Program-made: the position numbers and the translations under genes
Notes under the pieces: generated by a model
The model's input: the letters and a program-made list of their open reading frames with translations, nothing else
Told to the model about the DNA's origin: nothing
Databases searched by the model: none
In this document: positions 21,503 through 32,298 of the stretch, in pieces
Position numbering within the stretch: position 1 is the stretch's first letter
How the letters are laid out: each line of letters opens with the position of its first letter
Source: Trichaptum fuscoviolaceum
Lineage: Eukaryota > Basidiomycota > Agaricomycetes > Hymenochaetales > Trichaptaceae
DNA length: 64,000 nt
Reading direction: 5' to 3'
Assembly: GCA_910574455.1 (NCBI GenBank)
Contig: CAJSYZ010000012.1
Span: forward strand, 2,757,785 to 2,821,784

Positions 21503-22602
21503 ATCTTGTACGTGTATACATGCATGTAGCAAATAATATTCGATATCTTCATAAGTGGTTAGTAGGGGATTGATGTCATGTATAGTTCATTTATGTTTAT
21601 TTGTACGCAGCCCCCGCTTGTATAGTCCCTTAATACGTCTATCGTCCAGTAAAGGTGTGGCATACGGGTAAGAACACATCTCAATGGGCATTGAGTAGAG
21701 TGTCGATATTGCAAGTTCGGCGTGGTTTAGAGTTTGAATCATGATGAATTGCGGATACTCAAGTTACTACTAGTTGAAATGGAATCATTTTCTCACGCAC
21801 TTCTTGAACTTGAATTGGGTCCAAACTTGAACACCAATTTGGAGTTCGCCTCTTTCACTTCTTCATTTCCTGCTATTCGGACCATCTCAATCTGCACCAT
21901 TCTAATGAACACCTTCTTAATGTCAAATGAAGAATAGGAAGACAATAAAGCTAGCATCTGGGAGAAGTTCACGGAAGTTCAAAGATTCTTGACAACTTCG
22001 GAGGAAATTTTCTTTCAGAGCTTCTTTAGCGGATCGTCTTCATGTCCGGATCCTACACCCTTCAAACTGTCTCTTTCGGTTCACTATTAATGACACTCAC
22101 GGTGACCTATTGAATTTGTTGCTCCGGAGAGGGTCTTCCGAAACCTTAACGGGTCGAGGTTAAATGGTTGGTAAGAGCTTTTCAATGTGAATGACTCATC
22201 TGATCTTCATTATTGAAAGGGTGGATTTACAAAATTCCAAACTTATAGAAGGTCTAACCACGTTGGCTGAAAAGGAAGGAGGATGTAATAACTCACGAAG
22301 ACACCGCGACCGTGCAGAGGCCGCTAGAATTATCACCACGTCTTTGTTACAGCTGAAAGGACCCGGTATCGTGAAAATGCTTCTTGATTACGCATACAAG
22401 TCTTTGAAAGTGGGAGCTCCTCCAACGTGTCGTGCCAGGGCGTATCTTGTGAAAGGACATGACGGTGGTGTCTGGTCTTTGTTCCGTAGAACTCGTGGCA
22501 GAGGCAGAAGGCTCATGAAAGACATCAGCCCTTTCATCCCGTTCGAGTCAAGACTCTTTGTTTGAAGGCCAGTATGAACGAATCCCAGTGAGAGGCGCTC
22601 TG
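21503..22602. other. Intergenic; decayed counterpart of 2.9-3.95 kb
   Basis: Around 22240-22370 the DNA resembles the possible small gene at 2986-3245 but carries stops and shifts. Near 22512-22560 a block containing CATGAAAGAC and CTTTCATC is shared with the upstream regions of the other family X genes. No intact gene seen. Confidence 0.4.
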
Positions 22603-22696
22603 TATAAAGAGTATGTTCATTCAGCTAGTCTCTTTCTTCCATTCTTCTCATTCACCCACTCGCATTATCATTATACTCCCTTAAGCGCAGGCGCTT
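22603..22696 (+). promoter_or_regulatory. Family X core promoter: TATA box and 14-bp element
   Basis: TATAAAGAG at 22603-22611 lies 145 bp before the ATG at 22748. AAGCGCAGGCGCTT at 22683-22696 lies 51 bp before it. Both spacings are identical to those of the copy at 32299. Confidence 0.6.
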
Positions 22697-22747
22697 CTGT
22701 ATATCGCACCCTCCTTATTCGTATCCTCCTTCTACTCAACGCAAAAC

Positions 22748-25181
22748 ATGTCAACGCAAGCCCGTCTACCTCTTCCGTCCTTTACTCGAAAGCGGAAGAG
22801 GTCTACTGAGAGTTTTGGTGTGTATCTTTGCCTTGACCGAGGTCCACGTCAATGATTGATGTCTCTCACTTTCTCAGTAGATCAGAATGAACCTATTGTA
22901 CGAGGCTATTTGAATGATCGCCCGATTTTCTCAGATGCCCCGTACGCCCTTTTTCTCGTGTATAATGCAGAAGATTATGATGCGCTGACGATCACGTCGT
23001 GATGACAGGTTGGAAGGCCCAGTTACGAATCCAGAGATACAAGTGCGAACCCTACCACGACGAGTTCTGCAAGACCGATTTCAGAATGGCGATCAAGCGT
23101 CGTCTGGGACCCTAGTCTCTGTGTCAAAAGGTTCGTGCTTTCCGTACTTGCACATTGTTTGATGATTGAAGATTAGGATCAGGTAGTGATAAAGTCGCCT
23201 CCGGTGTCACACCTCGGGCGAGCGTTGCGAACTCCTCATTCAAAGTCCCTGTTGGCCGCCCAGAGCAGAAGGGACAACAACCGGGACGGGAGCGAAGGCA
23301 AGATCGCACACGGACTAATACCGGCGCGCCCTTCCCTCCCCCCTCTTTCGATCGGATTACTAATGGTATACCTCGAGACTCTGGGAGTGCTCTACGCGCT
23401 CCTAATCCCGATGCCTCATCTTCTGCTGGTCATGCCACGAACCGTGATAGGTCGGCCTCATTTGCGGCATACCCGACAAGAAATACGGTACCGGACGGGC
23501 CGCCGCCAATCTTTCAGGCAAAACCGCCGAATAGGGACCCAGCGTCATCCAGGACTCCCGCGTCCACACAGAAAGGTTCGTGCCACTGTACTTTGTGTCT
23601 GCAAACGATGATTGACGATTGTATCACACGGATTAGCCGATGGTAGCAGACTAGCCCTGGGCGATAAGTCAGACGCTGGAAAGACTTCGTCCAATGCTCA
23701 CGCTTCTGGACAGAAGGGAACGGGTTCGGTATCAGGGCGAGATCGCGCACAGACAATAAGTGGCACGCCCTTCGCTCCTTCCCATCAGGATCGGGGTGGC
23801 GGTGGTGCTCGAACCTCCGGCAGTGCTCTTCGTGCTCCTACTCCCGTCGACTCATCCTCTGCTGGGCTTCGCAGAAGTCGTGACAGATCCGCGTCTGTTG
23901 CTTCCGGCTCGGCGAGGAGATTAGTGTCAGACGAGCAGCATCCAGCTATCTTGGCGAAACCGCAGAATAGGGACGAAGCGTCGTGTAGGATTCCCGCGTC
24001 CGTAAAGAAAGGTTCGTTAAACCGCTTTGTGTCTGCAACAATGAATGACAATTGTCTCGCTAGGGCCAGCTAGTGGCAACAAGTTAACCTCGAGTGATAA
24101 ACCTCTGTTAGACGCTGCAAAGACTTCGTCCAAGTCTCGTGCTGCCGGACAGAAGGGACCGGGATCGATGCATGGACGGGCGCATGCACAGACTGTTTCC
24201 AGCCAACAGGATGGCTATTATGCACCTCGAAAGTCTCATGGTGATGATCGTACACGGCACCCCACTTCTTCCGCAGCCTCTACTATTCGCAACGGGAACC
24301 GGGATACGTCTCAGCTGGTGCCAATCCCCTCCGATTCACGTATGTGTTTAAGCTTTTTTTGCGACGGTGAATTTCTAGTCTTACCCGCCGTTGCTTTGAT
24401 CTAAGGGACAGCACGGGCTCGGCGACATACCATTGCTGCGTACACGTCACCGGATCAAGCGATATTGAATCGACCTACGCTCTTCCCGGTTTTCGTTAAT
24501 TTAGTGACCTTACTTTGCTTCTTTAGTGGTCCGCAACCCCATCCTATCTTTCAACCTAGTCTGACATATGTTGGGCCTCCCAACTCTGCACATTCGACCC
24601 TCCTGACATCAGGCATCTACTACTACCTCTTTGTCATGTTGACCGACTTCGCAAGCTTACTTGCATACAACCTCACCAACTGGCAACATGACTTCTGTGA
24701 CGTGTTCTTCCATCTTACACTCGCCACGTGGTTGAGCGCGGGGTGCCGTCGCCAAGTTTTCAAGGCAGCTGGCAAGGACAGACACGCTAAATCCGGTGGT
24801 GCCGTGGCAAATGGCCCCAAGGGTGCTGCCATAGCCCGGACGACGGAACAAGGCTTTGTGCACACCATGGCAAATTTCTCAAGGGAGAGTACGGGATGCG
24901 CCCCCTCCCCATGGATCGAGTCTCACTTGCGCAAGTTCATTAATCAGAAATACCAATTCACCGATGATGTACACCGACTGCTCTCATTGGTTCCTCTCTC
25001 TGAACTCGCGTATGCAGCTGAAGCTCTGCTGTCCTACAAACTCACATACCCGGAGAATCTCGTTGGGCCTTACAACAGGAGGCTTTCTGTTGCTGGCGAA
25101 CTGCGTGCAGTGGAGGAAACGCATGAGAACAGAATTATACTCCGGCAGTTGTATCCAATTAACTCCCCACAACGCAGCTAA
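22748..25181 (+). CDS. Family X, long form: basic/disordered N-terminus, conserved C-terminal domain
   Basis: Seven exons: 22748-22817, 22881-22941, 23009-23130, 23177-23575, 23637-24011, 24064-24339 and 24406-25181, giving 692 residues. Exon 1 has a K-R-K-R nuclear-signal-like cluster. Exons 4, 5 and 6 are tandem duplicates of one another. All begin and end in phase 1, and each opens shortly after a G-S-G or S-G-N-K type start. Exons 4 and 5 share S-G-S-A-L-R-A-P and R-D-R-S-A-S and end in P-A-S-x-K-K/Q-K-G. The last exon encodes about 200 residues homologous to the short family X proteins at 32299 and 56421: a hydrophobic helix, F-F-H-L-T-L-A-T-W-L, A-G-K, P-W-I-E, and a closing E-x-x-x-E-N-R-I. 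Family unknown; no function assigned. Confidence 0.75.
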
Positions 25182-25369
25182 TGTGGTATTTGATAGTTCT
25201 TTTGATGCATAAAGGCTTTGATCACTCTAAATTTTGTTCTTTTCCACACAATATTTTCTAGTACGCCTTAGACATGTATGTAAATGACTTTCCTGGCTAT
25301 TATTTATCTAGTACAACCATACATAGTCAGCCTTAACATATATGCCATTGATCATCCACACTACGATAG

Positions 25370-26040
25370 TGCCAACTTCCATCAATGAACAGTCGCATGC
25401 ACTTACTCTTCTGCAGGGTTATTCGGGAACATCGGCTCTCAACTAGTGTCAAAGTCTATACCGACCACTCGAAAGAGAGAATGTACATCAAATATATCCT
25501 CCAGAACCCTCTCGCATATCCATCCCGTCTCACGTGCTTTCGTGAAGGATCCAACACCCTGAGAGGCGAGGAGCGGATGGTGGTGCGCGTATAAGACCAG
25601 AGCGTGCGGCGGGCCACTTCACCCGCTGTACAAGTAGACGAGCGGCTGATTGTAGAAGACCAGGTGTGAAGTAGCACGTCGTGTTGAGTATGATTGACGA
25701 TCTGATTTGAGAGGATGATCAAGTCGAATTTGTCTTGCTTCGGGTGAGGCTGCAGAAAGCAGTTTGTCAATGAGCGCGGCCTAGACATAGCAAAGGACAT
25801 CAACATGGGCCCGAGACGAGGGAGTAATTTTCTGTGAGACATTCAATGAAAGGTTGTCAAGCAGGTCTTGATCAGGGTAGTCTGTTACGACCAACTTAAA
25901 TGGAGTTATCTGCATAATAACTGGCAAACAAGATTGTTGAGTACACATTTTCCTCCCCTCATTCAGCACGGTAGCAAGTCCTGGCAGCCCTCCTTCTACA
26001 CCTAGCTTAAGAAAATCATGTCTCTCTATATAATCTGATC
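25370..26040 (-). pseudogene. Decayed EFM7-type methyltransferase copy
   Basis: Reverse-strand fragments align with the EFM7-like genes at 33896 and 55132: L-P-G-L-A-T-V-L-N, V-V-T-D-Y-P-D-Q-D-L-L-D-N-L-S-L-N-V-S and F-D-L-I-I-L-S-N. The SAM-binding block contains a TGA, the region after N-V-S is frameshifted, a TAG follows, and a stop lies before the C-terminus. It sits just downstream of, and convergent with, the family X gene, as the intact copies do. The gene pair was therefore copied as a unit and this methyltransferase decayed. Confidence 0.8.
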
Positions 26041-26071
26041 TATGACTGCTCTGAGTATCATGGCATATATG

Positions 26072-26300
26072 CTACTGACAAGGAGTTCTACGTGTGGCGC
26101 TTTCAAGAATCATTGTTGGCTCAGACTTCAAAACAAGGGAAGTCTTCCCATTAAACTGTGATTGTGTACAGCCACTACATACTACCACCGAATTCTTTAT
26201 CTTGAGGCCGGTGCTTTCGATGCAGACCAAGCAGTGCATTGCTTTTACTTGACTACACTGCATCTATATCACATGTACACCCGAGGGCTAGACTCGTGTC
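26072..26300 (-). pseudogene. Extra copy of the last exon of the MLKL/HeLo-like gene
   Basis: The minus strand reads C-L-V-C-I-E-S-T-G, K-N-S-V-V-V-C-S-G-C-T-Q, which closely matches the final exon at 26367-26561 that precedes it in the direction of transcription. No other exons accompany it, so this is a partial tandem duplication or an alternative terminal exon. Confidence 0.6.
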
Positions 26301-26366
26301 CAGTAGTTACATATTCAACTCCCAACCTCAAAGATAAATTGCGACTGGCTACGCTTCTACCGGGCG

Positions 26367-27208
26367 CTACCTCATCGGCTTCTTACTAATTGGAAACCAT
26401 AGTATCAAAAAAAAAAATTGATTGTTCACATGAAGATGCGGGTGCGTACAGCCACTACATACAACCACTGAATTCTTAATCTCGTCTCCGGTACTTTCGA
26501 TACGGACCAAGCACCGCCTCGCTTCTTCCTGGCTACTCTGTATCCGTATCACGGACGAGAGCTAGATGATGGGAGCAATTCATACGATGCCTGCTGATTC
26601 AAAGAGGACGACGTACCTGGAAGTCAGCCAATGCATTTGAGAGTTGTTGGGTCAACTTGTTAATTTGAGAACTGTGCTTCTTCTTGAAGAGGACGCGATT
26701 AAGCTTGCTAGCCGACAGTATCTGTTTGAGCTCGCTAACAACGCCTTGAAGAACACTGAACCGAAGATTCTCAGTTGACCACATTTTTTGATTATGATAA
26801 CCACTCACTGATCGATAGATGCAATCGCTTCCAGGACCTCTGGCGTGATAAACAGCGCATTTTGTGTCGTCTCCTTCAGCAGAAAGAATATCTGAGACGC
26901 TCGTTCTACTAGCTGCCTTGCATCCGAGCGGTTTCCACGAACGCTCTTTGCTTCGCAGTTAATACAATGAGATGAGAAAATGGAATGTGATTACATACCT
27001 CGTACAAGGTCAAAATAGCCATAATTCCCCCGACAGCACTCTTCAACGGAGGGAAGGCATCCGCCGACTGGTACAAAGCCTCCACCACAAGGAGGAAAGC
27101 CGCGAGCCCCATTCTCGCCGAAACTGAAACTGCTCCGCGATTGCGTCTGCGAGTAGTTTCGTTACTGGCTACGACTAGTTGAGCTGGACGGGTGTTTTGC
27201 TCTGACAT
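26367..27208 (-). CDS. Small helical protein resembling MLKL/HeLo N-terminal bundle, left-arm copy
   Basis: Exons 27208-26999, 26945-26809, 26755-26617 and 26561-26367 give 226 residues. Residues about 30-70 show A-F-L-L-V-V-E-A-L-Y-Q-S-A-D, F-P-P-L-K-S-A-V-G-G. This pattern (leucine-rich helix, aromatic/proline turn, L-K-x-A-V-G-G) is what I associate with the N-terminal four-helix domains of Agaricomycete NLR-type and MLKL-like proteins. Later helices carry L-L-K-E-T-T and L-T-Q-Q-L-S-N-A-L. No NACHT, WD or kinase domain follows; the protein ends after a Cys-containing tail. Such domains in other fungi act at membranes in regulated cell death, but here that is inference from resemblance. 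Exons 1-3 have exactly the same lengths as the telomeric copy at 62773. Confidence 0.65.
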
Positions 27209-28728
27209 GATTTGGAGGCCGTCAATTGTCTTGGGTGGTGGGTGAAGATGAAAGTGACTGCTGACAAGAGGACGACGACGCAGACCTCGCGTACGAGGGC
27301 TGTGCGAATGAGCGAGGCGCCGTGTTGCCCTATCCGTGGTGAGTCCTAAGAGAGGTATTTGGAAATACATAGAAGAATGTATGAGCGCATAGCCATGGGC
27401 GCTGCTAGATGAAGGAGGCGTGTAAGTATGTGGACACTAGAACAGCATGTTGACCGCGCAAAACGTACAGACCTGTGTACGAGGGCGGTGCTGATGGGCG
27501 ATGCGCCAACCTGCCTTATTCGTAGCAAAGCCAAAGACAGGGCCTTTGGGAATGGAAGGCGCATGGCCATGGGTGCTACATGATGAGACAAGCGTGATGT
27601 TCGTGTGAGTTTTCGAGACAGACGAAGTCGAGACTCGAGAGTGGCAGTCCTTAGTTCGATCGGGTCAGCGGTTATTGCTATAACCGAGAGCCGTGCAAGT
27701 TCATTGATGCTATCCTCTCGAAATGTCTTTCACAAGATCATCTTGGAAGGGAGTCGATGATGCTGTACTCTGTAGTGCGTAATATCAAGCTATATCTTTC
27801 GAGCGAGACATAATAATGGAATCGTTCAAATCCGAGACAAATAGCCGCTCGAATGCTTCAGAAACAATAATGTTGTCCAAGCGCCATGGCACTTTGAACC
27901 GAGTTCTGTACTAGCGACCTGTCGACAATAAGATATGTAAGAGGTGCAGTATGAAGCCAGATATGCATATACTAGTCACAGAGGGTTAATGTCGTCAAGG
28001 AAGAAGTAAGAGAAGTTTGAAGTTGGTGTTGTCCTGAAGCGTGACGTCACATTATTCAACCATCACCGTGGCAAACTTGAAGGAGTTCAACGTAGACTCG
28101 GAGTGCGTCATGCTGTACCTCTTGCTCACTAACACTCACTTGCTCTCTTTTCATCTAAGCTACAAACTTTCGCTCTCTCGCTTACTGGAACAATACATGA
28201 TCCTGAATAATCTAACTCTGCTCCCTGAAACTATTAGTCTACGCTGATTGATATACAGCTAAACACTGTGTCAGGGTGCAAGAATGCCATGGATTAACAT
28301 TGCAATACTTCATCGATGCCCCGAGAACTTGCCGTATATGCTGGAATTTTGGATATGAGAGCTCCGGAGATGTAGTGGCTAAAGCAAAAGGGAGGGTAGT
28401 GAGCTAGACGATGATGACTGAGGTGTGTATCCCTGAGTGTCAGGTATTCCTGGCACTGCCTCTCCAGATAGGTGAGTTATGCTTATGTATCACCCCAACT
28501 TACATGCCGGGACCGGCAATTGGGGTCTTTATTGCTATCAATCCCGAACTTCTTAGCTTATGCTGCATATCCAAGATACGGTGCAAATGGACCAACTGGT
28601 AGATCACCCTACTATGTTCGTATTCAAACAATTTACTAAACCACTACTCTAGATAGCACCCATCTGTATTATCGTCCGGTGGTGGGACATCTGATACGAC
28701 TTTATCGGGGGAAAAGGCAGCTAACGTA
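27209..28728. other. Upstream region of the MLKL-like gene; tandem duplication
   Basis: 27236-27590 contains two imperfect direct repeats of about 175 bp. Each has CCATGG(C/T)(C/T)ATGCGC at one end and GCCCTCGTAC(A/G)C(G)AGGTCTG at the other on the minus strand. The rest (27600-28728) mirrors 61366-62390. No gene is supported in this arm; a frame that is open at 61927-62196 is interrupted here. Confidence 0.45.
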
Positions 28729-29792
28729 TTAGAATTGGCCTACAAACCTGTTTCCAGGTAAGTTGTCCAGCATGATCTTCGCCCAACTCATCATACCCTC
28801 ATGGATGCCTTCTGGTTCTTCCAGTATTTTCCGTGAATACTCGAAATCGATGATGCGGCAATTGAACACCCTCCCGTTATGGGTAGAAGGTATGGATGGC
28901 TGACCTTTGGGTGGCGGTAGCAGCGAAAGAATGTTTGCGTAGCGGACGTCGTTGTGCTCGATGTACAGGCGGGAAAGCTCAGCGAAGGCATCGGAGACTT
29001 CATCTCTGACACATAACTTTATCAGTAAGTCAGAGAAAGGAAGCACTGTCTAAGCTTACCGTATTTCTTTAGATAATGGGACACCAACTGGAAGGAATGG
29101 ACCACCAAGTCGCTCCAGAAGGACGAACGAGACTGTACGATCCTCATGTAGCCGATCCACCAATGGGCGCGAGTCCTCGTTGAAGGCACCGCGGGCCCAG
29201 TATATAAAGTATCTTTCGCCTGTTGGGTCGTCTTCGGGGAAGCTGCGCTCGATATCGTCGGTATCCCACGGAACGAAAGTGGTGCTCTCAGCAAGCTGCG
29301 CCTCGAACCATCCGTAACAGCGGGGTATGACTACTCCTTGGAGAGTCTGCATCTCATCGTAGAACCATGCTTCTCGCGCGAGGTTCTTGTTCTTCGTGCG
29401 CGCCGCGATTTTGATAACAAGCGGTGGAGTAGCGAATTCAATGGCCTCCGCGTCTGCGCTGACCAGTGATGGATTCAAGGCCTCGTAGATCAAGCCCGAA
29501 GATCCTGCATCAAGCTTTCTGCCGAGCGTGAATCGTATGACGTACCCGGAAGAGGGATTCATGGGAGAGGTTTTACGTGGCTCATGGTACTTTCCGTCCC
29601 AAGGTCTCGTACCGATGAAGTCGACTGGTATTTCTATTCTTCGGAATTCAAGAGGTTCAGTGTAATCCGGGCCGACTTTTGTACAGCTCTCCACGTGAAC
29701 CCGTACAATGTCGTTGCTTGCCTGTGAGTAGGTAAACATTAGTAGCAAGTCATTAGTTAAGAACTCACCAATTTAGTTTCCGCAGAATTCAT
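28729..29792 (-). CDS. Kinase-like protein B, left-arm copy
   Basis: Three exons (29792-29769, 29721-29060, 29005-28729), 320 residues. The 24-nt first exon (M-N-S-A-E-T-K-L) is accepted because the same tiny exon, donor and phase recur in all four complete copies. Kinase hallmarks: G-S-S-G-L-I-Y loop, V-I-K-I-A lysine, R-E-A-W-F-Y-D-E helix glutamate, L-L-E-R-L-G-G-P-F hinge, catalytic loop H-N-D-V-R-Y-A-N, and metal motif I-I-D-F-E (Gly of DFG replaced by Glu). The catalytic Asp, Asn and DFG Asp are present, so activity is possible. It resembles the loosely conserved kinase-like (APH/Bud32-type) expansions of Agaricomycetes. The next gene, 30203-31279, is a tandem paralogue in the same orientation. 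Confidence 0.85.
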
Positions 29793-30202
29793 CAATATCA
29801 TGTCACCAATGGCGAATGTACGACGAAGAGGACCTTTCAAGCAAGCTGCAAGCCTTGCTTAATGTAAAAATTGGCCAACATGCGTCGTGGCGTCTGTCGG
29901 AAGTATGTAATGATATCGAACATGCTTCCTTTGACTCATATCGCGTGACGCCTACTAGTAGCCGTCTAAAACGTCGGCATTTTAACTTGGAAATCGCCCA
30001 ATGCAGTGTCATGAGACGCTGAATCGCAGTCTTCTTCCTGAATTGGGAGCATCAGGACGCAACAAAAAGTGTGTAACCGTAAAACACCCTTTTAACAATG
30101 TTCAATTTCTTAGACATTCTTTATCTTCAAAAATAGTTCACTAATCGTATTCCAGCTCGGCGAAAGTATCATAACTCGGAATGAAAGGAATCGGATGATT
30201 GC

Positions 30203-31279
30203 TTAAAAGAAGGATTGCCCGAAGAAGTCGTTATCAGGCAATCCTTCAAGCATGTGTTTAACAAATCCCATCATACAGCGAAGAATAACTTCTGGCTTTT
30301 GCATGATCTTCCTGGAGAGCTCGAAGTCGATGATTCGACACTTGAATACATGTCCGTTATGGCTGGAAGGTATGGACGGTTGTCCATCGGGTGGCGGAAG
30401 CACCGAAAGAATATTGTCGTAGCGAACGTCGTAGTGTTCAATGTGGAGACGGGATAGCTCGGCGTAGGCATCCGCTACTTCGTCTCTAACATACGACTGA
30501 ATCAGTCTGAAGTCAGTCAGATATGGACTCAATCTGTACGCACTGCATCTCTTTTGATAAAGGAACTCCGGCTGGCAGGAATGGACCACCTAGTCGTTCC
30601 AGGAGGATGAACGAGACCGTATGATCGCCATGTAGTCGATCTAACAATGTGCGTGAATCCTCGTTAAACGCGCCACGATCCCAGTACGAGAAGAACCTTT
30701 CTCCTGTTGGGTCATCTTCTGGAAAAAAACGCTCCATGTCATCGTTCTCCCAAGGAGTGAAAGTGGTGCCCTCAGGAAGCGGTGCCTCAAACCATCCATA
30801 ACAGCGCGATATGACTACCCCTTGGAGAGTCTGCATCTCGTCGTAGAACCATGCTTCACGTGCCAGGTTCTTGTTCTTCGTGCGTGCTGCGATTTTGACA
30901 ACGAGCGGAGGAATATCAACATAACCGGCTGACGTGCTTTCGTGCACCAGTATCGGATTCAAAACCTCGTAGACCAACCCCGACGATCCAGCACTTAACT
31001 TATTGCCGAGACTGAAGCTTACGTGGTACTCGGAGGAGGGGTCAAGGGGAACTGTTCTTCGCAGCTCATGGGTTTTTTCATCCCACCTCTGCGTGCCGAT
31101 GAAATCAGCTGGTATATCTATTCTGCGAAATGCAAGGGCTTCGGTGTAATCTGAGCCAACCTTCGTACATCCTTGGACATGAAGCCGTACGATGTCGTTA
31201 CTTGCCTGTCATAAAAGGATCAGAATTGATATCAGGATTCCAGTGTCAGGCTCACCAGACCCTTCCTCGTAATCTTCAT
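30203..31279 (-). CDS. Kinase-like protein A, left-arm copy
   Basis: Exons 31279-31256, 31205-30544 and 30485-30203 give 322 residues. The catalytic loop is H-Y-D-V-R-Y-D-N and the metal motif I-I-D-F-E-L-S-R. It differs from gene B mainly in the region before the glycine loop and in the last 40 residues (ends D-N-D-F-F-G-Q-S-F-F). The second intron uses gtgcgt, and its acceptor (gttag) had to be chosen by comparison with gene B, giving M-Q-D-E-V across the junction. All key residues are as in the right-arm twin at 58807-59883. Confidence 0.85.
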
Positions 31280-32153
31280 AGGCTCGATTTCCTATCTGAA
31301 TCAATAAGAAGAAACAAATGACTTGCGCGACATTATATACTACCATACTTCGGTGTACAAATATGTACAAATATCAGTGCACATTAAGGCAGGCGAAATC
31401 TGGCAAAAGCACCATCGTCCCGGAGATTTATCCCCCTAAAATCACTTCCGAAAATGATGGCAAGACTAGATAGCAGGAGAGACACCTCTCATGAAGTGCG
31501 TTGCTGGACTCGATGAGATTGTAGAAGCAGATCTGTCTCTCCTGAATCAAGAATTTAAGTTGATCTGATGTTCGTTTTCCTGAGTCTTCTTTAGAGAGCT
31601 ATTATGGAAGTTTCAGCCTAAGAGAGTTGGTGATGGTTCAGGAGTCGCCGGACACTCGTTGAAGTTGTTGAAGCATGAGTTGCCTTGCCAGTGAACTTGA
31701 ACTTGAATTTTAATTTTAATGGAAGGTATTTCTCACGATCAGCTTCAACTTAAACATGATGAACATGTGAGCGACTCAGGCCCTGGTTCTTCTTGTATTT
31801 CATTGCTGCTGCTACATTCTTTTCCATTTGCTACACGATTCTACTGAAGGTCAAAAACCTCTCATATTAGCTATCCCATTTCCGTGTCTTAAACTACGAT
31901 GAAATGGCGACCAGACCACACAACTTTCTATATGATCGACTACTGGTCCACGACATCCATGCTGGACAAATTAGGGCCGTGACAATGTCTTTTTCCTAAT
32001 GAATGCTGGTGCTACAGGTCAATCTGAGATTTAGGCAGTCTTATGAAAGACGAAGGTTTCTTTCACCTTTCATCACCCAAGCGGTGAGCCATCAGTCTCT
32101 TTGAGTCTTTGTTCAAACGTCGAGATGAATGTCGCTCTCTCCAAGGTGCCCTG
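31280..32153. other. Intergenic between kinase-like A and family X
   Basis: Divergent upstream region, mirrored at 57945-58806. It holds the (ACTTGA)n tract at 31692-31720 and the CATGAAAGAC-type block near 32042 that precedes family X promoters. No gene seen. Confidence 0.45.
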
Positions 32154-32247
32154 TATAAAGAGTACGTTCATTCTGCTGGCCTCATTATTCCTCTCTTCTC
32201 ATTCACTAACTCGCATTATCATTATACTCCTTTAAGCGCAGGCGCTT
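32154..32247 (+). promoter_or_regulatory. Family X core promoter: TATA box and 14-bp element
   Basis: TATAAAGAG at 32154-32162 and AAGCGCAGGCGCTT at 32234-32247 lie 145 and 51 bp before the ATG at 32299, the same spacing as at 22748 although the coding sequences have diverged strongly. Confidence 0.6.
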
Positions 32248-32298
32248 CTGATCATCGCATTCTCCTTCTACGTATTCTCTTTCTTTGCAGTACAAGCC

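Larger units (their letters stand above)
17336..21508 (+). repeat. Palindrome 1, right near-identical arm
   Basis: Inverted match of 3948-8125. The outer edge is visible at 21508: both arms share the bases up to ggatagatcttg after the protease stop, then differ completely. The inner edge lies at ATCGTTCCTTGCC near 17336. Confidence 0.9.
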
